Assembly: GCA_037447655.1 (NCBI GenBank)
Contig: JBBHKE010002073.1
Coordinates: 305,943-369,942, forward strand
Source: Zygnema cylindricum
Taxonomy: Eukaryota; Streptophyta; Zygnematophyceae; Zygnematales; Zygnemataceae
DNA length: 64,000 nt
Direction of reading: 5' to 3'
Made by a program: the position numbers and the translations under genes. The notes under the pieces were generated by a model that did no database searches, was not told the origin of the DNA, and saw nothing but the letters and a program-made list of their open reading frames with translations. This document shows, in pieces, positions 22,581-33,800 of the stretch (position 1 is its first letter; each line of letters opens with the position of its first letter).

Positions 22581-24053
22581 CCACCCAAACAACGAATGAA
22601 AAACGGTCCACGTACGAGCCACACGAGCTGCAAAATTTTAGGACGAGGGAGAGCACTCGCTATTTTTCTTCCTGTTTGTCACGTGCATGTACGGAAAAGA
22701 CGAGTATGTACGGAAAAAATCTGCAGGTGTCTTGGACCTCCACTTTCATTCATGGGTCTTTTGCATAATTTTGCGTCGTCGTCGCCTTTCCCCTCTCCCT
22801 CTCACACTATCGCTTTAATCTCTAACTTTTTAGAATGAGGCAAGACAAGAATTGTATTAAATTAAATATATTTACAAAATAATTGTTTTGACTACCTTTA
22901 TATATATTTTTATGGCAAGTCGAGTGAGAAAAGTTGGAAAAACGAAATCGGATAGCCATGGCTAAAAGTTCTTGAATTTTGTAACGCCGACGTTGTCACA
23001 AGTGAGCATGGCGTCACAATGTCACAAAACCCTAAACGTCTATCATGTCACAAAATTACAAAAAATCTTGACGTCTACAAATGTCGCAGTTTTGTTAGCG
23101 TCACCGATTGTCGGAAGTTTTCGTAGTCGTCGTCAACCGTCACAAATTTGTACCTACGTCTACAATCGTCACATTTCAAAGTTCCAATTTGATTTTCGTA
23201 CATATGTGAAAAGCAAGATAAATTAAAAAGCACGATGGTAACCCATTTGAGTCCAGGGTACAAAAAGGGTGGAATGGCCAAAACTGAAAAACTACAATAT
23301 AAAACAAATAGAGCGATTTTTTCAAAGTAGTAAGGAACACTTCACTACAGTCCAAAATACTTTTTCAAAGTATGGCTTACATGGGGACGTACCCTTAGGC
23401 CGTGTCCCATGTAATCGATACTTTGAAGAGGTATTTTGGACTTTATTGAAGATTCTCCATACTACTTCGAATAGCGTCCCAATGTGCGAAAATGAAATCG
23501 GAACTTTGAAATGTGAAGGTTACACACGTGGGTACAACTTGTGACGATTGAAGACAACAAAACTTACGACAATTGTAGACGTCTAGTTCTTTGTGACATT
23601 GTAGATGTTTAGGGTTTCATGACATTGTGAAGTCATGCTCACTCATGACAACGTGGACGTCACATATTCAAGAACTTTCCGCCATGGTTTCCCTATTTTT
23701 TTTTTCGACTTTTCTCACTCGACTTGCCATTAAAATACACCTAAAAATTATCAAAATAATTATGTTTCAAAAATCTTTCATTTTATACCAATATTGTCGT
23801 GTCTCATTCTAAAAGTGTGAGATAAAAAGCGATAACGTGAGAGGGAGAGGGGAGAGGCGACGACGGCGTGCAAATGACCCATGAATGAAAGTGGAGGTCC
23901 GAGACCCCTATAACATTTTTTCCGTGCAATTTTTTTCCTTACATGCACATGACACGCAAGGAAAAATATAGCGAGTACTCTCCCTCGTCATAAAATGTTC
24001 CCACTCGTGTGGCGCGTTCTTGGATCGTTTTTCATTCGTTGTTTGTGTGGTAC
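22578..24053. mobile_element. foldback element: 1.48-kb near-complete palindrome
   Basis: The left arm (22578 to about 23387) is the inverted complement of the right arm (about 23397-24053). Paired blocks include 'gtaccacccaaacaacgaatg' with its complement ending at 24053, 'gcaagtcgagtgagaaaag' near 22916 with its complement near 23710, and 'catgggg' at the centre. The left arm is interrupted by about 105 bp (about 23210-23315) that match the dispersed repeat ending at 57087-57170. No transposase is visible. It resembles foldback or long-TIR Mutator-type non-autonomous elements. Confidence 0.88.
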
Positions 24054-25440
24054 TTACATAAAATCACCTCGCGAGGTAGTTTTTTATGAAGTTTTTTGAT
24101 GGGCTACGTTCTCTTGGCCGTGGGTTGAAAAGAGGAAAACGCCAAAATGAGTTCAAATGACGACAAACATGGAGTACATTCAAAATATCAAATTGACATT
24201 CACTATGGTAAACATGATTTTATTTGTACTGTTAATCTTTTTTCTCGTTGGGGACTGAATTTTGGGGGAAGACGATAGAAAAAAGTCGATACTTTAATAC
24301 ATGGAGACACCCCTTTACCTCGCCCCTCGGTGCCCATCGATTATATTTTTCATTAAGACCTTTACTGTGGACTTGTTTAAGGATTTGGGATTACAACCCA
24401 TTTTGACTTTTGGAGTTAGAGTATAGCGCGGTTAATAGTGCTTTTGTAGTTTGGTTTTTGTACTTCTATTTGTTTTCTACCTTTTAATGTATTGCTTTTA
24501 GTGTGCTTTAGCTTTTGTTGTGTTTATTGTGTCCTTTTGAGTTTCCATCTGAAGCCTTTAATGGTAGTCAACAATTTTCCATTTCAATCTTGTTTTGCAG
24601 TTTGATAGTTTTAACATCGCGTTTTTTATAATATAATCTTCTTGTCGGGTGTAACTTTCTTGGTACACAATCACGCAATTTATTATAGACTTTAATTTTA
24701 ACTCTAAAAATAGTATGAATATTCGAATTTACTAAAAGGTATTTTGCCACGTGACTTTCGCATGTTTAATAGCCGGTTACTTAAAAGAAATCACCCTACA
24801 ACAGTTAATACATCTCGCTAACTTTAACATTTTTTATGTACGTTTAAACTACATTATAAAAAGTGTTTTGAAAAAAAAACGCGCTTTATTTCTTTAGGTG
24901 GGTTAATACTACTATGTATACTGATTGAAAGATAAAAGTTTAAACGTCTCGTTTTACCGTGTATTATGCCCCCATTCCGGCCCAAGTCATCCCTAACGTG
25001 GAAAAATCCTATTTCATTTTCATGAGGCTCTTTTCTCAAGTTGCACACTTTTATTGATGATGTCCAAAACCAGATACCACCTTGTCTATCTCTTATTTGT
25101 CACAACAACTTTCAATTGCAACAACACTCATCCCATCAATTAGTAGCTTGTGGGTTCCATTATATGTCAGACGCGTAACCATTTGCTCAATCGCGTCTTT
25201 GGAGACATTTATGTTTTGGGTGGGTGGTTGGTGCGTGATTGCAAACCACACCACATTTTTTTAGACTTCGTTTGACATTTTACTATTTTACATTTGCCTT
25301 ACGTATGCGCTTAAGTTTGCCCGTCTTCCATTTTTGGGGAGCCCAACACTATTCGCAATCAACATATTGATTTGGGATAGAAGTTGTTGCTCATATGGTG
25401 GGGAACGTAGTAACGAAAATGATTTTGTAATGAACACTTC
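24054..25440. other. AT-rich intergenic stretch, no gene seen
   Basis: Both strands hold only short frames without recognisable motifs. No repeat structure stands out. Confidence 0.5.
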
Positions 25441-25449
25441 TCCAAATGG

Positions 25450-26120
25450 ATCAAACTGGTGGTCTTTCCTTGAAAGGAGTCAAAAACAATCGCATACGCA
25501 TTCTTGCAGAGAGTGTTGTCCCAATTTGGAGCATGGGCAGAAGTTCTCACAAATCAGGGGTCCGAGTTTGCCAGAGAATTTTCTAACGTTCTGGAGAAGT
25601 GCATCATTGACCACCGGTTGACTAGCTGAGACCACCCCCAAGCTGACGGTCTGGGTGAGAGGTGCTTACAGACAGTGAAGCGGTTACTACGAAAATATGC
25701 AGTTGAAGAGGATTTAGGGGAATGGGACAGACGGGTGCCTTGGATTGCCATGGGATACATGTTATGGGCGGCCTGTATCCCTCTTATAGCCTTTACTTCA
25801 TTCTCTTAATTACATCCAATCTACCGAGACGCTCGGTGAAGTTTGGCTTCAGTGGACAACCGCGGGGCCCGTCAAAGTGAGCCCAGGGCGAGTGTTTCTT
25901 GGAATACTTTGGTATGGGCAATTGCGAACACTCGCCACGGATCAACTTGGTATTCCCATGAGCTTAAATTATGTCCCCTCAAGGCGATTCATGCGGGGAT
26001 TTTGTATGGTATCACTGAAGAAGGATACTTTGGACATTTTGGCCGGACAAGTGATATTGAAAGTAGTGGAGGTCTCTGTCAAAAGGGGTTCTTACCTTTG
26101 AGGGGAAAGACGACCGCAAA
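25450..26120 (+). pseudogene. Ty3/gypsy integrase remnant
   Basis: One frame (about 25480-25809) reads integrase core sequence: AYAFLQRVLSQFGAWAEVLT, then NQGSEFAREFSNVLEK, then a stop (TGA near 25625), then DHPQADGLGERCLQTVKRLL and WDRRVPWIAMGYM. These match the second catalytic Asp region and the catalytic-Glu helix of gypsy integrases. A second frame (about 26025-26101) contains LAGQVILKVVEVSVKRGSYL, like the C-terminal chromatin-proximal domain of these integrases. The first catalytic motif, RT and LTRs are not visible. Multiple stops make it inactive. Confidence 0.8.
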
Positions 26121-27594
26121 ATTAAAGAAAATCATAACAATGTGGCTCCTTGTCACCTACGAGGGCTAGAAGACGAACCTATTTTCCACCTCACCTATTT
26201 TGCAAAACCACCCTCCACTTCCTCTGTTTGCAATGGGTCCTCTGCGCCCGACCTTCTGTTAATGTGTGAACACAACGCGCGACCTTCAGTTAATGTGTGA
26301 ACACTGTCACCAGGGGTGGCATGAAGGCTGCCTTCCACTGAATTGGGAGCGCCACTCTCATCTCGCACATCCATGGTTCTGTGGGGACTGCGAATTTGGC
26401 GGCTAATTTGTCTAATCCTCTTAGTCACACGGGACTCAGAGGAGGGGGAGAATCTGAGGGGGGGTACAGGGTAGTTTTTTCATGCTTTGTAGACTTTCCT
26501 TTATGTGTGTTGTCATCTTTGGGAGATTTGTTTAGTTGCGGTTGTTTAATACCTTAGTTAAGGTATACTTTATTGTTTGTTCTCTTTGCTCATGTTGGAA
26601 TTACATCAAGAGACTTTGTAATCGTACAGACACGATAGTGCGTGTAATATTTAGGACATTGTTACATCGGGCATTATTTATAAATTTACGTGTCTTGATT
26701 TTTGTGGTACCACGTAAGTTTAGGTTCAGATATTCAAATTCATGGAAGATTTTCCAAAACAACCAATTTTAATGAAAATTTTATATTTTTTTAATATATT
26801 GTTGTACAAAAGATGTGTACTATGTCAGTGTACCATTACAACCATTTATTCATCGCACACGCTCTATCGTTTTTACTTTTTGAATGCATATTTTTCCAAC
26901 CTTGTATTTTTTAAACGAAAAGTGGAAACACAATAAACCACGAAATTGAAGGGAAAGGAAAAAATAGCGTGACAGGATGTCTTTCGCAAAATACTTTTTG
27001 TTGGGCTTTGGTGGATTTGCGTCCACCTTTCTCAAAAGTCACTTGGCCTTTGCGACGTGTGAATCTTTTTATTTTAGTGTGTCGTCACACGTGTCCACAT
27101 TTTCCAAGTTTAACGATTTTACAAGTTATATGATAGAGTACTCACCTCATTGAGGTCGGTAGCACATTACATATCCGGATGGAGACCGATGAATCACAAT
27201 CGTATCTTCAGTAATGTTGTTTTTCATAAATTCACCAAAAATAAGTACGACATGGTACGGTTGAGTATAAAATTTTGTAACATACCTCACTTTGCGTATG
27301 ATGTAACCCCACCATTAAGGTGTCTCCTATGTGTTAAAGTAAGGGATTTGTTCTTTTCCTTTAAGTCCAAAACATAACATGTTTTGTGATTTTTTTTTCC
27401 GTACAAAAAAATTGTGAAAACCAAAGTACTATTTACATAATGTTAAAACTTAAAATGTACAACAACTTGTCGCCTTGCTCATTTCGATCCATTGCGACGT
27501 CATTCCGGCTCATTTTTTAAACTTCACTTGAAATCGACCCGCGAGTCAATTTTATTTTAAGTAATGGTCGATTAGCTAATATGGTTATGTTTTT
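26121..27594. other. intergenic, probably the tail of the gypsy remnant, then AT-rich DNA
   Basis: 26190-26470 may be the rest of the gypsy 3' coding end (a Gly/Glu-rich tail near 26440-26470), with a short tandem repeat 'cgcgaccttcagttaatgtgtgaaca' in variant form near 26240-26310. From 26480 to 27594 I see no gene. Confidence 0.45.
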
Positions 27595-27858
27595 GCACGC
27601 GTACGAAACTTGAATGTACGGGGGTCTTTGGCAATCGATGTCATTGGGCAAAAAGATAAATCCTTGAGGGTGCATCTTTCCCTCCCCCTCTCACATTAAC
27701 GCTTTATCTCACAGGTATTGGAATAAAACATAATAACAATGGTGTAAATGAAAGAGCTATAAAAAACATTTATTTTTACTATCGTTAGACGCAATTTGAT
27801 CGATAGTACAGCGAGAAAAGACGAAAAAAACAAAATTGGGAAACTAAAAAACATAATC
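27595..27858 (+). repeat. 264-bp direct repeat, copy 1
   Basis: Identical to 28552-28815 apart from about three substitutions. Begins gcacgcgtacgaaac and ends ctaaaaaacataatc. Lies immediately left of a truncated LTR. Confidence 0.95.
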
Positions 27859-28551
27859 CTAGAATTAATTACGGGATACATGATCCAGTAATATATAATG
27901 TACGACTTACGGTACGGACAAAAATCAGTACCGCGCATTTGTTTCGTAAATGAAACAAATACCGCGCATGTATTTATTACGGCTACGATTAAAGCCGAAT
28001 TTAATCGGACGGCCGGGATTAGCGCCGAGATCGCGGAGGAAGATTTCGGCGGTTTGTGGCCATCGCCACATCGGATGACGCGTGGCGAAATTCCGTTGGA
28101 TTGTGGAATCTCCGGAGATTATGGCACCGAATCCGGATTTGACATGTGTCGACATTTTGGCCATGTCGTACAATGTCCGTACATAAAGTACACCAGCAGC
28201 TGTACTTTTGCGTACGGAACTCAATTCTGATTGGTTCCGTACATCAGTAGATAGAGTCTGTGAGAGAGATAGGACTTAGAAAAATTAGAAGATAGGACCC
28301 TCTCTCCCAGAGAGCTTCTGTACAAAAGGTCAACTTTGACCCTCCATAACTTACTGCTCAGGGGAGCAAATTCAGAGATTCTTTTTGCTATCGACTCAGG
28401 GGAGTCTTGTCTTCACAGGGGTGAAGTTGGTCAGAGTTTTTGTCTGCCAGGGTGGCAGTTATTTTTGCTTAAACACAAAGGGGTCAGGATTATCCTAGAG
28501 GCTTCTTGGAAGCTGTCCACTCTGAGGACTTATGGAGGTCTCAGAGTTTCA
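27859..28551 (+). mobile_element. 5'-truncated copia-family LTR
   Basis: Near-identical to about 3550-4238 of the copia 3' LTR, ending GGTCTCAGAGTTTCA, but lacking the first 360 or so bases including the TG end. It is flanked by 264-bp direct repeats rather than 5-bp duplications. The high similarity to 3550-4238 suggests a recent event. The 110-codon frame at 27898-28230 is the same non-coding LTR frame seen at 3585-3917. Confidence 0.92.
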
Positions 28552-28815
28552 GCACGCGTACGAAACTTGAATGTACGGGGGTCTTTGGCAATCGATGTCA
28601 TTGGGCAAAAAGATAAATCCTTGAGGGTGCATCTTTCTCTCCCCCTCTCACATTAACGCTTTATCTCACAGGTCTTGGAATAAAACATAATAACAATGGT
28701 GTAAATGAAAGAGCTATAAAAAACATTTATTTTTACTATCGTTAGACGCAATTTGATGGATAGTACAGCGAGAAAAGACGAAAAAAACAAAATTGGGAAA
28801 CTAAAAAACATAATC
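28552..28815 (+). repeat. 264-bp direct repeat, copy 2
   Basis: Second copy of 27595-27858, directly abutting the end of the truncated LTR. Confidence 0.95.
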
Positions 28816-30076
28816 GGGAAACCATGGTCAAATTTTTTGGAATTTGTGTCGTCGAACTTGTCAGAACACGTGTTCTAAATTTAGTGGCACCACGTAAGCT
28901 ACAATCCGATATTGAATATCCTTCAATTTTTTCACACGGACAAATTTCACTTAAACTCTTCACTTTTGTACCATGTACCTGCTTACGAAGTCATAATACG
29001 ACAAAACGTTTTTACTTTTTGCAAACGTGAGGCATTTACCCCAACTCATTTTTTAGGGTTCATGTTTTCAAACATGGCAAAAATCCTTTGTCGGAAATAG
29101 TGTGATGAAAGAGCGTTGCCTAAAATAGCGCGACGAAGGACCATTTCGAGATTTTTATTTATTTATTTTCAGTTGCATTTTGAAAGGTACATTCCATGTG
29201 CAAATCTTGTTATTTTTAGTTGGTTGTCCATCGTGACACGTAGCTTGATCGTCCACTGTGTCGCGATTCATTTTTCCTCGTAGTTGACGACCCACCTCTT
29301 ACAGTAACGTTGTCAGTTACAGTGAAAAATGAAGCAAATGCCTCGCGAATGAATATCCGACAGTGAGTGTTACCTCCCAGACCTTCAAAGAGTATTGGCA
29401 AGATTCTCTGTAATGTTGTTTCGCGTATAAAAACAAAATAAGCGGGTATGGTTTGGTACGGATAGGCGCGGATATCTGTAAACTACCCCACTTTTCGATT
29501 GATGGAACTTGACCCTCAATTAAAAGTAATTATTCCGTTTTCGAACATTAGAACACCATAAAAGTACCAAGTAGAATCTCCACTAAAACGCAAAATAATA
29601 AGACTATTTTAAGGTTTAATATACCCTTCGTCTCCATTTTGTTGTAGTGAAATGCTTTTTTTTTTTTACCCCCTTGTACCTTGATGTTACGCACATCCTC
29701 GCACGCGACAACACGCTTCGAATTTTATTCCATATCGGACGCCTCAAATCCGTACTGGATGTCGTTGTAGTTCACCCAGTACTTAAATACCGTTAGGCAT
29801 TTTTGGGTGGTGCAGGTCTCCGGTGAAGCGTCCACGTCACCCCCCCTCCCATTTCGCTTTACGACGCCGCGCGCCGCGCGACGCGTCGTGTGTATAAATA
29901 TGTTTAGGGTTATTTTCTCATTCGTTTTTTTTTATATAAAAAAAAAACACAACCAACAACCCTATGACCCTTAAAATCCGCGGTACCCGGGCGGTATTTT
30001 GCAAAGTGTGAAGGTCACGGCGCATTTCGCCTGGTGTAGGAAACCTGCACCACCTGCACCACACGGGCGAGAAAAC
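28816..30076. other. intergenic, no gene seen
   Basis: AT-rich DNA with short frames only. A small GC-rich patch 'cgccgcgcgccgcgcgacgc' lies near 29863-29885. Confidence 0.5.
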
Positions 30077-30292
30077 TACACCGCCAATTGCTATTAGCGT
30101 AGAAGTTTCTTTAGCGTATACGAATAATTACAGTGGTGTACGCTAATTAAGAATTTGAAAATTTTGAAAATAATCGTCTACTCTAATTAGAAATCATGGT
30201 TTTTTAAATAGTATGGATAATTCTATTTGAGAATTAAAAAAAAAAGCGGGACGGAATTAGCGTACACTACGCTAATAGCGATTGGCGGTGTA
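30077..30292. mobile_element. MITE, 216 bp, with 25-bp terminal inverted repeats
   Basis: The ends are 30077-30101 (tacaccgccaattgct...) and 30268-30292, inverted complements with one mismatch. Both outer bases are TA, consistent with a TA target site as in Stowaway/Tc1-mariner-type MITEs. The terminal motif recurs at 32975, 34511, 44962, 49275 and 49543. Confidence 0.85.
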
Positions 30293-30833
30293 ACGAACCT
30301 TACCTGAATCTACATTATGTTTTAGAAGTGCGGATATTTCCATAAGATTCATGGTTCAAAAGTAGGCGTTTTTATGGTAGGCCTTTGGTCGGCGCCTTTA
30401 TCGTAAGTTGTGTTATGGGCTTTTCATGTGATCTTCTTAGATCGCTAATTTGATCAGCGACCGTTCGATCGTCCGAATCTGACGGTATAATTTTTTGGTC
30501 CGAATGTTTTAATTGGTCCAATATTTGGTCCGAATGTTTTAATTGGTCCAAATAAGTCCGAATACAATATGGGTCTTAAGCTCATATTGTATGTTTTTCA
30601 TACAATAGGCATATTGTATGGGCCTACTTTAACCTACTTTTGAACTATGATATGATTGTTACGAGATTCGAAACCAGCATAGTGCGGAAATTTTTGAGAC
30701 TTTACAAGCGTACTGTACTTTAATGTTCAGAAATTTCCGTGCGACAAATTTCCTGCGGCCCTATGAATTTTTTCGTATGCTAAAAACGACAGAGGAAGTA
30801 AAGAACATGAGCTTCTCAAGATTGTAAACTTCC
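30293..30833. promoter_or_regulatory. upstream region of ELP2
   Basis: The 540 bp between a MITE and the ELP2 start codon. It includes a 30-bp tandem repeat ('ttggtccgaatgttttaatt', 30495-30553) and a partly palindromic 'catattgtatgtttttcatacaataggcatattg' area near 30580-30620. No clear TATA box position can be assigned. The 5' UTR and promoter should lie here by position only. Confidence 0.4.
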
Positions 30834-33800
30834 ATGGGCCTCCCTTCACCGCAGGCACCTTTTACAACGGCCATGGCTGCTAGCGTGAGCGCTGCTTACG
30901 TCGGCGTGGGATGCAACCGAGTGGTGCACGCAGCAGCATGGGGACGCAGCAATCTTATCGCTTTTGGAGCTCACAATTTTGTCGCCATTTGTGATTCGAA
31001 GGTAAGTTATGCCCTAATTCTGCCTTGAAGCCTACTTTTGAAGCCATTTGCTGTTCAAAGGTAAAATACGCCCTAATTTTCCATAACGCCTTTGAAGCCT
31101 ACACTTTTGAAGCCTATAATTCGATGCCATTTGTACTTCAACGTAATTTGTGCCCTGATTTTTCCGAATCGCTTTTAAATTTCACAATTTGTTGCCATTT
31201 ATGACTAAAAGGTGAGTAAAATTCTGCCCTGATATTGCCTTTACTTGTGCTTTGATGGAACTGTTATCTTTTATTGAATTTCTCTTTGGCATGCTGTGTT
31301 GGTTCTTGCTAATCTTTTTCATCTTTGTTTAATGCTTTATTCAAACACTAAAGAGTGTTGAATTTTCTCTATTTGTTGTTGTTGGGGTTTTGCTCAAAGT
31401 TTTCATTCCTATCGCCTTTTTTAATTTCCGAGAACCACACTTTTCAGGGTGTAAGTCTGATTCATAGGAATCTGTTTCTTTTACGCTGCAACTCGAAGAT
31501 AGGAAGAGTTGATATGAAACTTGAAACCTTAATGTAATGTACATTAATAAATGGCATTATACGTCACATTAATGACCTTTTTTATGCCCCTCCATGTATA
31601 TTATTGGCATTGTACATCATATAAATGGCATTGTACCTCACATCAATAGCATTATACATGACATAATTGGCATGATATATCACATAATATATCAATTAAT
31701 GGCATTGTACATCACATTAATGGCATTACAGTTCACATAATTGTCATTATACATCACATAAATGACATTATGTATCACATAATATATCACATAAATGGCA
31801 TTGCACATCACATAGATGGCATTGTACTTCACATAAATGGCAGTATACATCACATAATCATACATCACATTAATGCCATTATACATGACACTAATGCCAT
31901 CTATATACCACCAATGGAATGGCATGTAATGCCATTATATGCACCGCTCAAATTCTTTTCAGAAATCATTTTTAGGGAATTGTGCACTTTTATTTTGATT
32001 ATCGCCAAATTCACATTTTTACCTCTCCCTCTCGCTCCCCCTCCCCTTCTCCCTTTCCCTATCCCTCCGCCTTCCGCTCCCTTTCCATCTCCTCACTCTC
32101 CTTTTCCTCATCCTCTCCCTCTCCTCTCCCTCTCCCTCTCCTTACCTTAGCTTTCGATGTTGTTTTGGTTTATGCTCAATGTTATTTGAAAGTTGTTTTT
32201 GGAAAACTGAGCGCCAAATACACATTTTGACCTCTCCCTCTTTCTCCCCCTCCCTTTCTCCCTTTCCCGATCCCTCTCTCTCCCCCTCTCCCTTTCCGTC
32301 TCCCTCTCACTCGGCCTTTCCTCTGCCTCCTCCCTCTCTTTTACCTTAGCTTTGATCACACGATAGTGTGTTTTGGTTAAAGCTCAACCGTTTTTGGAAA
32401 GTTGTTTTTGGAAAGTTGTTTCAAAGTTGTTCTTGGATGTTTTAAAGTTATTTTTGGAAAGGTGTTTTAAAGTTGTTTTTGGAAAGGTGTTTTAGGAAAG
32501 TTGAGCGTCCTTGTGTGCGTTTTCAAAAGTCTCTTCTTGTGAAGCGCTCCAACGGTGATGAGGGTTTCTTGGCAGACGGCGCAAATAGAGGCCACTCTTC
32601 CGGGCCATGGAGATCGCGTCAACTGTGTGGAATGGCTTCCCCGGCACCAGAATCTCGCACACGGTATTTATTTCTGGCTTTTTTTCCTGGCTTTTTTTTC
32701 TGGTCTTTTTTTTCTGGCTTTTTTTTCTGGTCTTTTTTTTCTGGTCTTTTTTTTCTGGTTTTTTTTTCTGGTCCTTTTTTCTGTTTTTTTATTTTTAATT
32801 CGTTTTTTTGAAAAGTTGGAGCGCACAACTTTCACGGAATCGGCTTATTTAAATAAAAATGTGGATTTTCAAGGTCTTTTGGTTTTCTTTTTTCAAGTTC
32901 AGTTATAACAAAGAGTACCCCTGGAAAGGATTTTGTAGGAAAATGGAGCTAGCTCTTGAGAGGTTATTGTGAGCTACACCGGAATCGTAATTACAATAAG
33001 GAAATTATTGGCATGGAGTTTTATGTTAGTTTTATTATTTCTAGTTCAGTTATGGATGATGTGGCCGGTTCTGAACTGCTAAAATAATTAGAGTGAAGAA
33101 AAAAACATCAACGCTAATTGTGATCAGAGGGCAAAAGAAACCACACTGATATAGTGTTATAACATTAGCAACAATTCACGTTGTAGTCATGCAAATTAAA
33201 TTAATGCTTTAAGTTAATTAGCTGATCTGAAAATCACAGTGGAGTTAAACTAATTTTTGTTGGAATTTTTTTTGGGAGAAACTAAGAGCAAGCTTGAGAG
33301 TGGGAAGAAACTGCTTTTTAGATGTGAGAAATCATTGCGGTGAGTCTAACTCTCTGATTTAAAGAGGGTTTTAACTGTTAAGATTCGTAGAATCGATGGA
33401 ATAGAGTGGACGATCCTGTTAAAGAGACTGATGAGCCGAACAGGATTTGAACCTGGGACCTTTCACTGTAGCTGTGAATGCGCTAACCACTGCGCCGCCA
33501 GCCGGGATATAGTGGCTCGTGAGTCCATTTTATTAGGTATTTTAGTGTGGATTTGAAGATGAATTCTCTGACCTAGTTCCTTATTTTTTGTATTTCAGGG
33601 CTGCTTGAGCCTTTGGAGGATATACTTCTCTCAGGAGCTGCAGATGGCAGTCTCATTCTTTGGACACGGGATTTTTCCGCCAAGGTGCCTTTTTATCATT
33701 TTTTTATAATTTTTTTATAATTTTTTTTTACTATTTTGCTTAGTTGAGCTGCACATGTATGTGTTTGTAGGTGCTTGAGATTTTTTTTTAGAAAAAGAGT

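Noticed and set aside
31545-31945. CRISPR-like regular repeats
   Set aside because: Units are short, irregular and contiguous with no unique spacers, and the region is inside a eukaryotic intron.
32473-32908. Frames rich in Phe/Trp/Leu resembling a membrane protein
   Set aside because: They are translations of the T-rich (TTTTTTTTCTGG)n repeat following the ELP2 exon 2 donor.
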